Part shown: positions 19,891 to 31,597 of the stretch, piece by piece
Layout of the letters: every line of letters begins with the position of its first letter
Numbering within the stretch: position 1 is the stretch's first letter
Source: Picocystis sp. L7
Taxonomy: Eukaryota; Chlorophyta; Picocystophyceae; Picocystales; Picocystaceae
DNA: 64,000 bases
Direction of reading: 5' to 3'
NCBI GenBank assembly: GCA_020975725.1
Contig: QXJR01000003.1
Span: 620,001 to 684,000 of the forward strand
Program-made: the position numbers and the translations under genes
Notes under the pieces: generated by a model
Database searches by the model: none
What the model was told of the DNA's origin: nothing
The model's input: the letters and a program-made list of their open reading frames with translations, nothing else

Positions 19891-21653
19891 GTCCAGGCAC
19901 TTCCCACCTCTTTCACCTCGATCTGGTCTTTCTCTTTCAACGGCAAGCGCGCGTGACAAGTGCGTGTTGGCTGCACCGAAACCACGTGTAAGAATGTCGG
20001 TTCGATGCCCCCTTCCCTCGATTCTCCCATGTCAGGTTCCCTTCTCCATCGAACCAATCCCTTTCAGAAGCCCAGGTTTGAACCAGGGATCCGTCCGGTA
20101 CAGTTCACGATCCCAGGATAGACACGGTTGTGAACCAAGAGCGCATGGATGTGAACTCCACGTACGCCACGTGGAGTGGCTGCCATGGAGACAACCAAAG
20201 CAAGTGTAGGGGGAGGTAGAAGTCCATGCAGGATTTCGTGTCAGGTTCTTCGGAGCCCATGATGTGCCGTTTTGTGTTGTTCACGAGTTGATCGTCATGT
20301 AAGGTTGCTACGGGCGCATCCATTTCCCTTCGTTCCTTGGGATTCATCCTCTCCCATTCATTGTGACACGATTCATCGTATTGCCAAACATGATCGCTTT
20401 CGCAAGGTGGCTTGCGCCGAAGGAGATTCCTCCTTATCCTCCCCCCATAAATCGATAGGATCATCTTCGCTTTGCATGTTCGATATCTCGGTGTAACTGT
20501 TTCGATTCGATACTCCTCCAAGTGTGGACGCTAGTGCATCTCCATTTTGCCCAAAGAAAGTGCTCCGATTCTCCTAAACCGGATTTGCATAGGGTGGGTC
20601 CCTTCCCGAGTGCTCGAACTTCCCTCTCCTAGAGGTAGCGAATTCATGCTTCCTTGTCGCTTTGCATCGCCATCCAATGAAGAATTGCTTCGCATTGCAT
20701 CCCCTTCTTCCCCTTGGTAAATCTTTAATCACCCCCTCACCTCTCCATCCGATGGGGAGTACGTCGAGCCTACAAGGGGCTCACACAGGGGAAGTCTTGG
20801 GGTATCGAGTTTTCGTCCCATCCACTCGAGGTGGTGAAATCGTGGTGGATCATTCGAGGCAAAGCAAGCCACGCAAAGGACGAGATACTACTGAAGGATT
20901 TCTATCGTGTTGATGCAGGTGATGAATTGGTCAGTAGTGGATGTTTGCCTTTTGTATGAGAGGAATAATTCAGCTTGCAACTATTAGAGGCAAAATTGCA
21001 AGTTTGGAGGACAATGGCATCTATTCCCATGGCCAGGAAGCTTCATTTGAACGGTAGAAAATTGGAGATTTCTTAAAAAAGAAAATTTCCGAGTCCATTG
21101 GAATGGTGGGAGAAATACTTCTTCCCAAGCACTTTCCCGGTGTTGATGTATTAGCTACCAAAGATTTGGCCATTCCTGCCCCTTTCGCAAGCACTGAGTG
21201 CCAATTTTCAAAGGCGATGGCAATTGGAACGACGTCGAGGATGAGAGAAGGACAAGATAGGGTGGAAGAACGGACTTGGTTGCTGCCCTTGTTGCTCGTT
21301 GCGTTTGAGATGGTGATTTCATAGGATCGAAACATCATGGGCTTCGTACGAGAATGTCAACCCTGGCATGTATTATTTCCGTCGGATGCAACGCGTTGTC
21401 GATGTACGACGAGACCAAGAACGCACACAACCGCTGGCATCCATCCCAAACCACTCCAAGCCGTTCGAGCCTTCTTGATAGAGACCACGTGGGATACGGT
21501 ACACACGTCTGGTTCGAACCCGATCGATTTCCTTTCAAATCTTTGGTCAGACCCGATTGGAACGGGATTGCAGGTAGACATTCCCAACGTCGTGTTCGAG
21601 CGCCATCACACGTGAATTGGCGATGGATGCGAGCTCCTGATCGACATTAGAGC
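19891..21653. other. 1.76-kb gene-poor region upstream of ALKBH8
   Basis: No supported gene. It is less GC-rich than neighbouring promoters and open frames stay below 140 codons. The stretch 20105-20521 minus has mildly protein-like composition but no domain. GGTTCGAACC lies at 21511-21520, about 135 bp before the ALKBH8 ATG. No tRNA was found around the B-box-like sequences. Confidence 0.4.
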
Positions 21654-23477
21654 ATGAAGGACGTACGTGAACAAAGAGAGGATGCTTTGGATGGGACCAG
21701 ATGTGGCGCAGACCCGCGGGCGCAGGACGGGACACGTGGCGAGGCATCAGGAGAAGGTGAACGAAATGGATGGGAAGCAGAGGATTTCATGCCGCCGAAG
21801 AAGCGTGGAGAAGCCACGAGGTTCCTGTACGTCGCCAACTGCGGCACAGCTGTGGGTGTGGACTTGGAAGACGTGAAACGAGCCTTCGAAGACTACGGAG
21901 AAGTGGAACAGGTGGTGGACGGATGCGTCGGCAAAGGTCGAGGTGCGCTCGTCTACGTGGTGTTCAAGAAGGAGGAAGATGCAAGAAAGGCTCAAGAGGA
22001 GTGGAAGCGAAGAGAAAACCCTACTCTAGGTGGAAGAAAAATCAACGTGCAATTCGCCAAAGTTGTGACTGAATCGGAATCCCAGCAGCTGGAAACGGCG
22101 GCCGTCGAAGACCCTGGCAGTTTGGACCTACCAGGAATGCAGCTCTATCCAGAGTTCGTCACCGCAAAAGAAGAGGAAACAATGCTTCAGGCAATCGACA
22201 CTGGGTCGTGGGAAAGGCTGGCCAAGAGGAGGGTCCAACACTACGGCTATGCTTTTGACTATGGTACCAGACAAGTGGACACCCAGAAGCCGTTGGGATG
22301 TCTTCCAATATGGGCGGTTCCAGTCCTCGAAAGAGCAAGAAAAGTGGATCCTAGACTGGTGGGATTCGATCAACTGACGGTGAACGAATACAGTAAAGGT
22401 GTTGGACTTTCCCCCCACGTAGACACGCATTCCTCCTTTGGGGATGCTATACTATCTCTTACGATCGGGGGGCACACTGTGATGGAATTCAGAAAGGATG
22501 GTCTTCGCAAAAGTTTGCTGTTGCCATCCAGATCGCTTTTAGTCATGGCTGGAGAGTGTAGGTATGGTTGGCAACACTACATTCCACACAGAAAATTCGA
22601 CCTCATCGGTACTGAACTGGTTGCCAGGCCTCAGCGCAGAGTATCTCTCACTTTCAGACAGGTGCGACAGACACCATGCGAATGCAGCTTCCCGAACCAA
22701 TGTGATACTGCCAGAGATGCAAGTAAATTACCTCTCATTGAACAAAACTTTGTACAGAACATGTACAATAGGATTGCACCCCATTTTAGCTCAACCAGGT
22801 TTGCAATTTGGCCGAAGGTTAAGCTTTTCCTAGAGTCTCTCAGACCACATTCTCTGGTTGCTGATGTGGGTTGTGGGAATGGAAAATACTTGGGAATTCG
22901 ACCAGACTTGGCAGTGCTTGGAAGTGACATTAGTGAAGAGCTCCTCAAAATCTGTGCCACCAGGGGGTTTGATGTCGTTGTCGCCGATGGAGTTCATCTG
23001 CCTTACCGGGATGATTGCCTGGATGCGCTGATTTCTATTGCTGTCCTTCACCACATTAGTACTTTCGAACGAAGACAGGCTGTGATCAAGGAGTTCCTAC
23101 GCGTAGTACGGCCTGGGGGTAGAATTTTTATCACGGTCTGGGCATTAGAGCAAGATAACCCAGACAAAACCATCAATAAGTGGCTTCCGTTGCCGCAAAA
23201 GGAAGAGAAAGGAAGAGACTTCTTCGTGCCTTGGCATTTGCCCCTGCATCGCCCGGAAACAGCTGCTGCTGTGAAAAAAACAATGGACGCAGCAGGAGAG
23301 GAGACTTTGGGAGAGTTCGACAAGGAGAAGAAGACTGTAGTATTTAAACGATTTTACCATGTCTTCGAGAGGGATGAACTACCAGATCTTGTCAATTCTG
23401 TCCAACACACAGAAGTTCTGGACACCCTTTACGACAGGTCGAACTGGTGCGTTTCATTCAGGAAAAACATTGATTGA
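21654..23477 (+). CDS. ALKBH8: ALKBH8-type tRNA wobble-uridine methyltransferase/hydroxylase
   Basis: A 607-residue three-domain protein. Residues about 55-135 form an RRM (FLYVANCG ... GRGALVYVVF). Residues about 150-340 form an AlkB dioxygenase with iron ligands H255 and D257 (SPHVDTH) and a distal His in YIPHRK, plus the oxoglutarate Arg in RRVSLTFR. Residues about 365-605 form a SAM methyltransferase (ADVGCGNGKYLG, 403-414; PYRDDCLDALISIAVLHHIS), the Trm9-like part. In animals the methyltransferase with TRM112 makes mcm5U at the tRNA wobble position and the AlkB part hydroxylates it. All three domains appear intact in a single frame. It is convergent with AP-4 epsilon, 25 bp away. Confidence 0.95.
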   Translation: MKDVREQREDALDGTRCGADPRAQDGTRGEASGEGERNGWEAEDFMPPKKRGEATRFLYVANCGTAVGVDLEDVKRAFEDYGEVEQVVDGCVGKGRGALVYVVFKKEEDARKAQEEWKRRENPTLGGRKINVQFAKVVTESESQQLETAAVEDPGSLDLPGMQLYPEFVTAKEEETMLQAIDTGSWERLAKRRVQHYGYAFDYGTRQVDTQKPLGCLPIWAVPVLERARKVDPRLVGFDQLTVNEYSKGVGLSPHVDTHSSFGDAILSLTIGGHTVMEFRKDGLRKSLLLPSRSLLVMAGECRYGWQHYIPHRKFDLIGTELVARPQRRVSLTFRQVRQTPCECSFPNQCDTARDASKLPLIEQNFVQNMYNRIAPHFSSTRFAIWPKVKLFLESLRPHSLVADVGCGNGKYLGIRPDLAVLGSDISEELLKICATRGFDVVVADGVHLPYRDDCLDALISIAVLHHISTFERRQAVIKEFLRVVRPGGRIFITVWALEQDNPDKTINKWLPLPQKEEKGRDFFVPWHLPLHRPETAAAVKKTMDAAGEETLGEFDKEKKTVVFKRFYHVFERDELPDLVNSVQHTEVLDTLYDRSNWCVSFRKNID

Positions 23478-23502
23478 CTTCCCAAGACGAATTGGAAAAT
23501 GT

Positions 23503-26453
23503 TCATCCCAACAAGTCCTGGAAAGGATCTTTCTTTTCTGTCAAAGTTGGCCCTTTCCCAGGCCTCATGGCACCCGGCTTGCTGGGAGCAAGACTTTTAT
23601 TCCCCTGGGCCTCAGAGGGAGTTGTTAACTGCGATGGCAGGCCGAACAAATTGGGTGACATCAGGTTATCTGATCCCGAAAGACCCTTCTCACCTCCAGC
23701 TGGCCGATACATCTGCGAAGAGTCATGCTGGAAATTCGAAGGGCCATAATGCCCTGAGGTATCCCCTGCCTGAAAGTCCCCCATGAGTAGATCGATGCCA
23801 TGCCCTGCAACTCCGACACCAGAAGCTTCATTTAGACGCCCATCAATATCTGCTTCGCTGCTCGTAATTGTTGGGTCTCCGACCGCGAGAGACTCAAGCT
23901 GAGAAAAAATATCATCGGCGGGGTGCTGCATCGTAGGTTCTGTCGGTGCATCTAGATCAAGCAGATCGACTACTTGTTCAGTAGGACCCCCCCCTGCGCT
24001 TTGCGTCCTTGCGTTGTTTTCATCAACGCCAGTCCCTGTTGGTGGAGATGCGTTCCGTTTACCTCTCGCCCCGAAGAGAGAAGCTGCCAATCGTTGCCGC
24101 TCAGACGGGAGGGCGTCTTCCGAAATCCTCTGATGTGTTCTCTGCAAGTTGTAATGGTCCCTCTCATCCCAGGTTGCTTGCGTATCCTGATGTGCGACAT
24201 GCTCCGGTTGGATGCTGCTTGGTGTCTGTTGACCCCACCGCCTTCTCCTTGGATGAAGGGCAAGCTTCGCTTCATGCTCTGGGAAGGATGGAGCTTGTAG
24301 AACCAAGGAGTCCTCCTGATTGTTAGCAACTGCAAGCGATGAAGCAGGCTCTGGACGTTGATAAGCTTCCACCTTGAGTTTAGGCTTTGAGGTATGGGCA
24401 GCTCGGTGCTTCACTTCTAACCTATCTTGCTGGGCTTGATCTGTAACTGAACCCACGACCATTTGTTCGTCCACAAACTTGTCCATTTCTGCAAATTCTA
24501 CATCTTGGACCATCTGGCTACCGCCCCCTGAAGGACAAATTGCCTTGAACGCCTGAGCGGAGAAGGAAAAAAATGTTTGCAACTCGTGAGCAATCTGGCT
24601 TAACAGGGTCGATTGTGCTCCTGCCATTCTACTAACAGCCATTTCTGCCTCTTGAGAAAGTGAACCTGGTCCACCGTGAGCGCAGACCTTCATAATGCCA
24701 ATGATGACATAACAAAGCAAATCTTCATTGTGTGGCTTCCTATAACCTATATCACAGAGCATATCTATCACTTGTTTATGTGAGAGCTCGGAATACATCA
24801 CAGCGAATTCCCCCAGCACCCAACTTATAACTTTCAACATTACTGCAGGCAGCTCTGGTTTTTCCAAAAGTTTGATGTACGACCGCACAGCAATTTTCCT
24901 GAGCTCATCACTTCCATCACTTCCTCCTCCTGCAATAAGGCGTATCAGGTTGTGTGCCAGCACGTCTTCTACTTCTCCCCCACCTGCTTCAAAGATACGG
25001 TTCATGGTAGACAGGAACCACGAATCATCTGGAGAGAATCGCTCAACGAGGGCGCTAACTCTACTGACAATATCACGCTTCACAACTTCATCTGTGATCC
25101 CATTTAAAAATTCAAGCATTCTCTCAACGATCACATCCACATTATCTGGAGAAGTCATCTTCTCCAGTAGTTCCAGTGTTTTCTTTCGCAGGGAGTCGTC
25201 CGGATCCTCCAAGCAGTCTATGACTGTCATTTGGTGCTGTTCCACAAACACAGAATCAACTTGAACGATGCAAATCATTGCTGAAACCCCAGCATACCTC
25301 AAGTTGCTGCTCCCACTTTTCAACAATCTAGAGGTCAATTCCTCAGCAGAGGAAAGCAGCTGCTGATTGGGATATATGCAAGTGATGGTCTTCACACACT
25401 CGTACAAAATTGAATTGGAGATAGTTGTGGACCCATTCGTACCACGAAGGACATCGGTAAGGACAGGGTAGATTTGAGAGCTGCACTGTCGGTCATTGGC
25501 CCCCAACAGTGCCAAGATCTTCAGAATCCTGATTTGTATGAACGGGGCTGGGCTTTTGTGGTAGTCATACGTCTTCGGCAGTCTTCCGCTGACCACTTGC
25601 TTCAGAATGGTCACAAAGCTTGTTGTGAGCCCCTTGTAAGCCATGCAGTCCGCAGCAACCAGGCTGTGCAATGCGCAAATTGCTGCCGACATGACACTTG
25701 GATCTTTATCGCACAGCAGTTCCTCGAAGTGGGACAAAGAATCTTCCACGTAGGTTGATTTCTGGTGCATGCGATGCAAAGCCAGCACTGCCTTTTTCCG
25801 AACGATTTCTTTGGGATGTTTCAGTAGGTCCAAAACCAGGGGCAAAATTGCAGGTACCACATCCTCGCTGCACAGGTTGCAGATCGTGTCCAACGCAGCG
25901 CAAACAATGAGGATGTTGTCCGACCTCAGATCGTTTTGAATGGTGTTGATCATGAGGAAAATGAGCTCGTCGTCGTCGTTGAGGAAGATGGAAGACGCCA
26001 AGTAGCCCACCTGTACATAGGACGTGTCCGGGAACCCAATCAACGCTTCGGTCAGCTTCTCTCGACACTCATTCCCTTTACTCTTTTAGCGAATCGTATT
26101 GTCGTAGGCTTCCATGCGTCTCGTTCGTATCTCGCTCAGAGCGTGGTTGGACGTACCTTTTTGGCCAGCAGGTTGTTTTCGTGCGTCGCTTTGACGGCAA
26201 ACACGTAGCCGAAGGAGGCGTCGTGTCCCAGCATTTCCACGTACATGAGACGCACGATGTACTCTTTGATTTTCCCTTTGTCTAGCTTGGGTTCTGCGAG
26301 TCTCGCTTTGAGCAGCGTGGCTTCCCGTTTGACGATCCCATCTTCTTCTTGCTTGGACTTGCACTCCCCGATCGCTCGCACCAGATCCGTGAATTCCCTC
26401 GAGAAGATCAGCGTCTTTCCCACCCTCGTGGCCACGGCAGACACGGACGCCAT
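23503..26453 (-). CDS. AP4E1: AP-4 adaptor complex epsilon subunit (one intron)
   Basis: Two exons: 26453-26157 and 26010-23503, about 934 residues. The intron 26156-26011 (146 nt) starts GTACGT and ends TACAG; the join in phase 0 rebuilds the adaptin text NNLLAKK then VGYLASSIFLN. Exon 1 carries FTDLVRAIGECKSKQEED and the adaptin hallmark RLMYVEMLGHDASFGYVFAVK. Exon 2 is a HEAT-repeat trunk (NTIQNDLRSDNILIVCAALD) followed by a low-complexity hinge with DLLDLD and no clear appendage (ear) domain. Epsilon is the AP-4 large subunit for coat assembly at the trans-Golgi. It might be another large adaptin, but the N-terminus fits epsilon best. ATG at 26453. Confidence 0.88.
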
Positions 26454-26876
26454 CCTCGCGTGTCGATGCGCTCCTGCGTGCGCGTGAAACAGAAAAAAAA
26501 AAGAAAACTGCGCGTTGTCGAAGCCGATCCCAAGCACGAAACCGCCGTACGGTACGTGCCGTCCGCCGTACGGCCCTTTCGGGGATGGGACGAGAAGGGG
26601 GATGGGTTCCGGTTCGATTGGGACGCGAACGTCCGATCAGACCCGATCGTAGTCGGGAGGAGGAACCGACCGGTCGTCGTGGAAGAGATCGCGATGCACG
26701 ATCGATATCTTTGCGAAAAGATATCGATGATCGTCGGGGGGAGGAATCGATCCCGAAAGAACCGGACCGAGATCTCGATCAAACGATCCCAACATCGCGA
26801 TCTCTCTGCCCCTGGCATCGATATCTTGGGGTTCAAAGGACGGTCTGTGCAGGCGCCTGGCGCATCGCCTTCGAAC
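26454..26876. promoter_or_regulatory. divergent promoter, AP-4 epsilon / arginine decarboxylase, with palindrome
   Basis: 423 bp. A perfect inverted repeat at 26701-26728 has 12-bp arms ATCGATATCTTT around GCGA. The arm core recurs at 26817-26827 inside CATCGATATCTTGGGG (26816-26831), 46 bp before the decarboxylase ATG. The region is dense in CGATC/GATCG. A factor-binding site is inferred. Confidence 0.5.
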
Positions 26877-29042
26877 ATGCGGCGTCACAGCCGCACTCGT
26901 TGCGCGTTCGCTCTTCCTCGAGCGCCGAGAAACGTCCCCTTCGATGGTGAAAGGAGGTGCTTCGCTCGTGTGCCCCGAGATGAGAAGGGAGAGGGAAGAT
27001 GGACGCCGAAACCATGGACCTCGTGCCTGAAGAAACCGACAAGTAGAGGTGGGACCACTCGCCGTTGCAACGGGATCGACGAAGTCAGAGAATCGGCACC
27101 GACGTTCGAAAACCCAATCGGAGGAGATCTGAAGGCGGAAACCAAGCCCACTCCGGCGTACAACATCGAGGGATGGGGAGGAGCGTACTTCAAGGTGAAC
27201 GAGAACGGCAATCTGGCCATTCGACCGCTTGGAGACCGTGGACCAGAACTCGATGGAATCGAAATCGTCGAGCGCCTGGAATCCGTGCATGGCATAAAGA
27301 TGCCTCTCGTACTCAGGTTCCCCGAGATCCTGCTGCATCGTCTTCAAGAACTTCAGGATTGCTTCGATGTGGCCATTCAACGGTACGAGTACGAAGGCAG
27401 CTACCAAGCAATCTTTCCCATCAAATGCAACCATGACAATGGGCTCTTGAGGGACCTCATGGAAGGAGGGAAGAAGAATCACGTGGGTCTCGAGGTGGGC
27501 TCACGCCCCGAGCTGTTGATTGCGATTTCACTGTTTCCGTTGGCATCCGAGCGATCTGTAGTTATTTGCAACGGGTACAAGGATGAGACGTATATCAAGA
27601 CAGCGTTCCAGGCTAGTCAATTAGGTATACATGTTATTATTGTGTTAGAACACCCAGAGGAACTTGCTCATGTGGTCAAATTATCATCGGGTTATGAAAG
27701 GGTGCCGGACTTGGGTGTTCGCGCTCGCTTGAATGCCAAGCACAATGGCCACTGGGGATCTACCTCTGGGGAAAAATCGAAATTTGGGTTGGGACCTGTG
27801 GAAATATTGTCTGTTGTTGAGCAGCTAAAGAAGGAATGCTTGCTTTCTCATCTCAAGTTGCTTCACTTTCACATTGGATCCCAGATACCCACTATCTCCT
27901 TGATCAAGGAGGCTATGAGGGAGGCTAGCCACATTTACTCTGAATTATACAAACTTGGAGCGCCGATGGGTAACATAGACGTAGGGGGAGGTCTGGCTAT
28001 TGATTACGATGGCCACAGCACAGAGTTTGGCTCTACCATAAATTACAATATGCAAAATTATGCCAACGATATTGTTGCTTCTTTGCAAGATGTGTGCTTA
28101 CAGCGCTCCATGCCCCCTCCTCGCATCTTAAGCGAGAGTGGGAGAGCTTTAGCCTCCCATCACTCGATTCTTGTGTTCGATGCAAGGGGGCCCAAGTCGA
28201 AACCAAAGTTGACGAACACTTTTGGAGCGCTTGATTTATCGGACGAAAGCATTCCCAGCCATTTCTTGCTAAAAAATTTTGAAGCCGTTTATCAGACCAT
28301 TGAACCAAATAATGTGCAGGAGAGTCTCAATGATGCTCAGCAGTTTGTTGGAGAGGCAAGGAGCCTTTTCAAGCTGGGCATGATGTCGTTAGAGGAGCGT
28401 GCATATGCTGAGAGTCTGTTCGATGCATGCTGTGAAGCCGTTCACGATTTTGTTGCTCAAGATGCCTCTAAAAGCCCGGAAGATTTCGCATCTGCACTGT
28501 CCAGCGAGAGATCTGTTTGGTACCATGCCAACCTAAGCATCTTTCGGTCTGCCCCGGACGCTTGGGCCATTCAACAGGTATTCCCAGTGATTCCTATGCA
28601 GAGGCTTCACGAACGCCCGGTTGTTTCGGCCACCTTTGCTGATCTGACGTGTGACAGCGATGGCAAAATCGACAACTTTGGGGGTGGGAACCGGAGCTTA
28701 CCGCTTCATGCACCTCATCCTGACTCGAAGTACGTGCTTGGTCTGTTTCTTGGAGGGGTGTATCAGGAGGTGATGGGGTCCAATCACAATATGTTCGGGA
28801 CCACTAATGTTGCTCACATTACCACCACTTCGGAAGGCTTTCGGGTGAAACGATTGGTTCGTGGGCAGAGCATTGGGGAGGTCCTAAGCACTTGTCAGCA
28901 CTATCCCGAGGACATGCGCTCTGCCTTTGCATCGGCGGTGGAAGGGGCCGTGTCATCTGGGCACCTGAACGCTTCTCAGGGCGCCGAGGTGTTGCACCAC
29001 CTTTCCGCATCGCTGGATTCGTACACCTACTTGCAGCCATGA
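26877..29042 (+). CDS. ADC: biosynthetic arginine decarboxylase (SpeA/plant ADC type)
   Basis: A 721-residue PLP-dependent decarboxylase that converts arginine to agmatine, the first step of one route to putrescine. The PLP lysine lies in AIFPIKCN (K183), followed by GLEVGSRPELL, LLHFHIGSQIP, GNIDVGGGLAIDY and SESGRALASHH. Near the C-terminus LTCDSDGKIDNF carries the substrate/PLP Cys-Asp motif. The length, the YNIEGWG opening and IRPLG resemble cyanobacterial and plant enzymes, so plastid origin is likely. The first 90 residues are Arg/Ser/Pro-rich and may act as a transit peptide, though the exact start is uncertain. Confidence 0.93.
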   Translation: MRRHSRTRCAFALPRAPRNVPFDGERRCFARVPRDEKGEGRWTPKPWTSCLKKPTSRGGTTRRCNGIDEVRESAPTFENPIGGDLKAETKPTPAYNIEGWGGAYFKVNENGNLAIRPLGDRGPELDGIEIVERLESVHGIKMPLVLRFPEILLHRLQELQDCFDVAIQRYEYEGSYQAIFPIKCNHDNGLLRDLMEGGKKNHVGLEVGSRPELLIAISLFPLASERSVVICNGYKDETYIKTAFQASQLGIHVIIVLEHPEELAHVVKLSSGYERVPDLGVRARLNAKHNGHWGSTSGEKSKFGLGPVEILSVVEQLKKECLLSHLKLLHFHIGSQIPTISLIKEAMREASHIYSELYKLGAPMGNIDVGGGLAIDYDGHSTEFGSTINYNMQNYANDIVASLQDVCLQRSMPPPRILSESGRALASHHSILVFDARGPKSKPKLTNTFGALDLSDESIPSHFLLKNFEAVYQTIEPNNVQESLNDAQQFVGEARSLFKLGMMSLEERAYAESLFDACCEAVHDFVAQDASKSPEDFASALSSERSVWYHANLSIFRSAPDAWAIQQVFPVIPMQRLHERPVVSATFADLTCDSDGKIDNFGGGNRSLPLHAPHPDSKYVLGLFLGGVYQEVMGSNHNMFGTTNVAHITTTSEGFRVKRLVRGQSIGEVLSTCQHYPEDMRSAFASAVEGAVSSGHLNASQGAEVLHHLSASLDSYTYLQP

Positions 29043-29266
29043 AACGAGTTTCTCTTGCCCTTCCTTGGTCTGCATGATGATGGGGTCCACCACCCACGTC
29101 TCTGGTGCATGGTGGGTCGGTTCGTCTCCCTCGAGGGTTCCCAGCTGTCCTTCCCTTCTATCCCCACCTTGACCCTGGGTCACGAGTCTCGTATCCTCCG
29201 AACTCGTACGTGTCGAGAGGTGTGGGAGAGACCGACGCAGTGGGCAACGTCGGAGAACACGACGAC

Positions 29267-29875
29267 ATGAAGACCAAAGGCGCAGTCGAAGACGTCGTGG
29301 AAGTGCCCTACGACGCCTGGGAACGGATACGAGCCGAAGCGTCCGACGTGTTCGGACAAGTGGTCGCCACCACAGCGGGCATCGCCGCTTTGCAAAGGAA
29401 ACTGGCCAAAAGGTGCCACGCCGAAGAGGAGAAGCTCGAGGAGGCGATTGCAGAGACCGAACGGACGTCACGCGCGGAAGAGAAGGATTTGCTGAAGGAA
29501 ATCGAAGAAGAAGAGGAAAAGTGCGCACTCGTCCAACGAGAACTGGAACAACTCAAGTCGGTGGCGGGCGAGGAAGAAAGCTGGCGAAGGAGAGTGGAAG
29601 CCTGGATGAAGATCAAACTTGCCAAAGAGAACGCGATTCTGTCCAAACTGGAGGTGGAAAACCAACGCTGCAACGAGAATCGTGTCATCAAAGGCCGAGG
29701 GAACAAGCAAACCAAGGCACTCGTCCATGGGGACATGAATTCAAAGGAACAGCGAGGAAGTGTGATGGATCCGAATGTAGTAGGGGAGACTGGTCCAGCA
29801 CAACAGCGGACAGGTAGGGAAGCTTATTTGCGTTACAGGGAGAGGCATGGAATGAGACAAAACACCCGGACCTAG
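29267..29875 (+). CDS. coiled-coil protein of unknown function
   Basis: A 202-residue protein starting MKTKGAVEDV. Residues about 25-150 are strongly helical and charged, with heptad-like Leu/Ile/Ala spacing and Glu/Lys runs (EEEKLEEAIAETERTSRAEEK), so a coiled coil is almost certain. The tail is Asn/Gly/Lys-rich and ends with EAYLRYRERHG. Size and helical layout would fit kinetochore, SNARE-tethering or basal-body subunits, none of which I can support. It lies on the same strand as ADC, 224 bp downstream. AATAAA occurs at 29987-29992, 112 nt past the stop. Confidence 0.65.
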   Translation: MKTKGAVEDVVEVPYDAWERIRAEASDVFGQVVATTAGIAALQRKLAKRCHAEEEKLEEAIAETERTSRAEEKDLLKEIEEEEEKCALVQRELEQLKSVAGEEESWRRRVEAWMKIKLAKENAILSKLEVENQRCNENRVIKGRGNKQTKALVHGDMNSKEQRGSVMDPNVVGETGPAQQRTGREAYLRYRERHGMRQNTRT

Positions 29876-31597
29876 CATGCTTGGTATCTATCTATTCACC
29901 TCCCGCAATTGGAATGGCACCACTGGAGCGATGGCTCGCACGATCCCAGAAACAGAAGTCCCCGTCCAAGTCCATGTATGCCATTTAATAAAACAACGAA
30001 AACTTGTTTGATACACCTGTTCTAGTGCTGCAGACACAACGGCATCGGTTGGTAATTTGCCTTGTGCATTCTTTCCGTTCCATACCGTGTTTCCATGTGT
30101 TGTAATTAAACATCATTTTCTTCGCAAATCACGGATAGAGAGGAAACCAAAGGCTCCGTTTGGACCAAGTCACAACGTCATGCTAGCTTGGCATATACAA
30201 GGAAAGGGTAAGGTGCTAGCACCCCTCGCGAAAATCACTTACGCAAATGTGACAAAATTGTAAGTTCACCATGGAGGCATCTTGCGATTGTCTTGCCATC
30301 TTTCGCAACCAAATCTTGCACTTGGCAAGTGAATGGATGGCACTTTGAACCATAAGAGATGACTTCGTCCTTGCATCGTGTCGTGTTCAAGCCTATTTGT
30401 CCTAAAAGGAACCGTCAAATCTTGTAGCTTTCATACTTGTTACAATGGAACTATTCCGTTGACAAGAGGCTTCGTAAATATCTTGCCAAGGGAACTTGCA
30501 TGATCGTAATGCTTGCCTCTTTGGATGCGGGGTCGTTTTCGTGTCCCGATGGACAAGTCCGGAATTGTTGCCCCCTGCTGCACTTAGCCGGTAGCAATCG
30601 CGGTTGCTCTTTCTACGACAAGGGATTGCTAACGTCTTCTACGTCATAAGGTAAACGTTCTCCCATTGTAAAATATGTAATGGGTGACCATGCGGATCCA
30701 AATATCATTGCTATGCCGATCGAGGTGTGAGATACATGAATTGTTGGCCTTTTATCCGTTTTTACCTTCTCTATGGCTTTCTTCCACGCGATTGAATCAT
30801 CCTTATTTCGCAAACTTCACATGCTCTTGCACTAGTCATGAGGCTTTCACTGCTCTATTGCATGAGCAACACAATCAATGCTTGTTCATTCGAAGATCGG
30901 TCCTCATTATCTTGAGCTTTACTCTCTTTGGAGTTGGAAACGTGTCCTTTGTGTGTTGAACATCCTCGCCCGACGATGGGTGTGTCCGGTTTCCTCTCCT
31001 CACGACGAGCTACGGCCCATGCTATCACGACTCACAAGAGTCCTTGCGGGCGCGACAGTGCGGCGGTGAGAACCCCAAGTGAACGCTTGGTCCACCTCGT
31101 CCAGCTTCGATCTTGGGAAATCCAACCGTTCCCGATCTTTCGTGCTCATCTTGCTTACTATTCCACCCTCGGTCGGTTCCACCGCTTCGGCTGTCCTCGA
31201 TTCGACGTTTTCGAGTTCCTTTCAGAAGGAAACTTGTCTTCTTTGGAGACGGACGTCGAAGATAGGAACGCTTCGATTCAAAGCGGAATGGGGCGCCCCC
31301 CACCATCCAGACGGGGATAACGACCCCCCTCTGTTGATCTTTCCTGACGATGGGACGTAACCGCAGACGGGTATTTGGACCCCCCTTTGCGCCTCTTCGC
31401 CGACCCAATCCACGTCAGAGAAAAGACCGGTGTGCTTTCCTCGCCGCTGTCTCCGAATCCCACGGTCTCCCAGGGAAGTCTCCCTCCCGATCGGTTCGAT
31501 CGGGGCATCGCCCGCAGAGGATCGTGGCGTTTGCTGGCTCGCCTGCTTCGATGTCACATCAGATCGCGCCTCAGATCGCTTCGCGTTCGCGAGGAAG
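29876..31597. other. 1.7-kb intergenic region upstream of beta-amylase
   Basis: The left 1.1 kb is AT-richer with no open frame of note. The right 0.6 kb is GC-rich and resembles other promoters here, with GATCGG and CGATCGG runs near 31480-31500. No RNA gene or repeat was recognised. Confidence 0.45.
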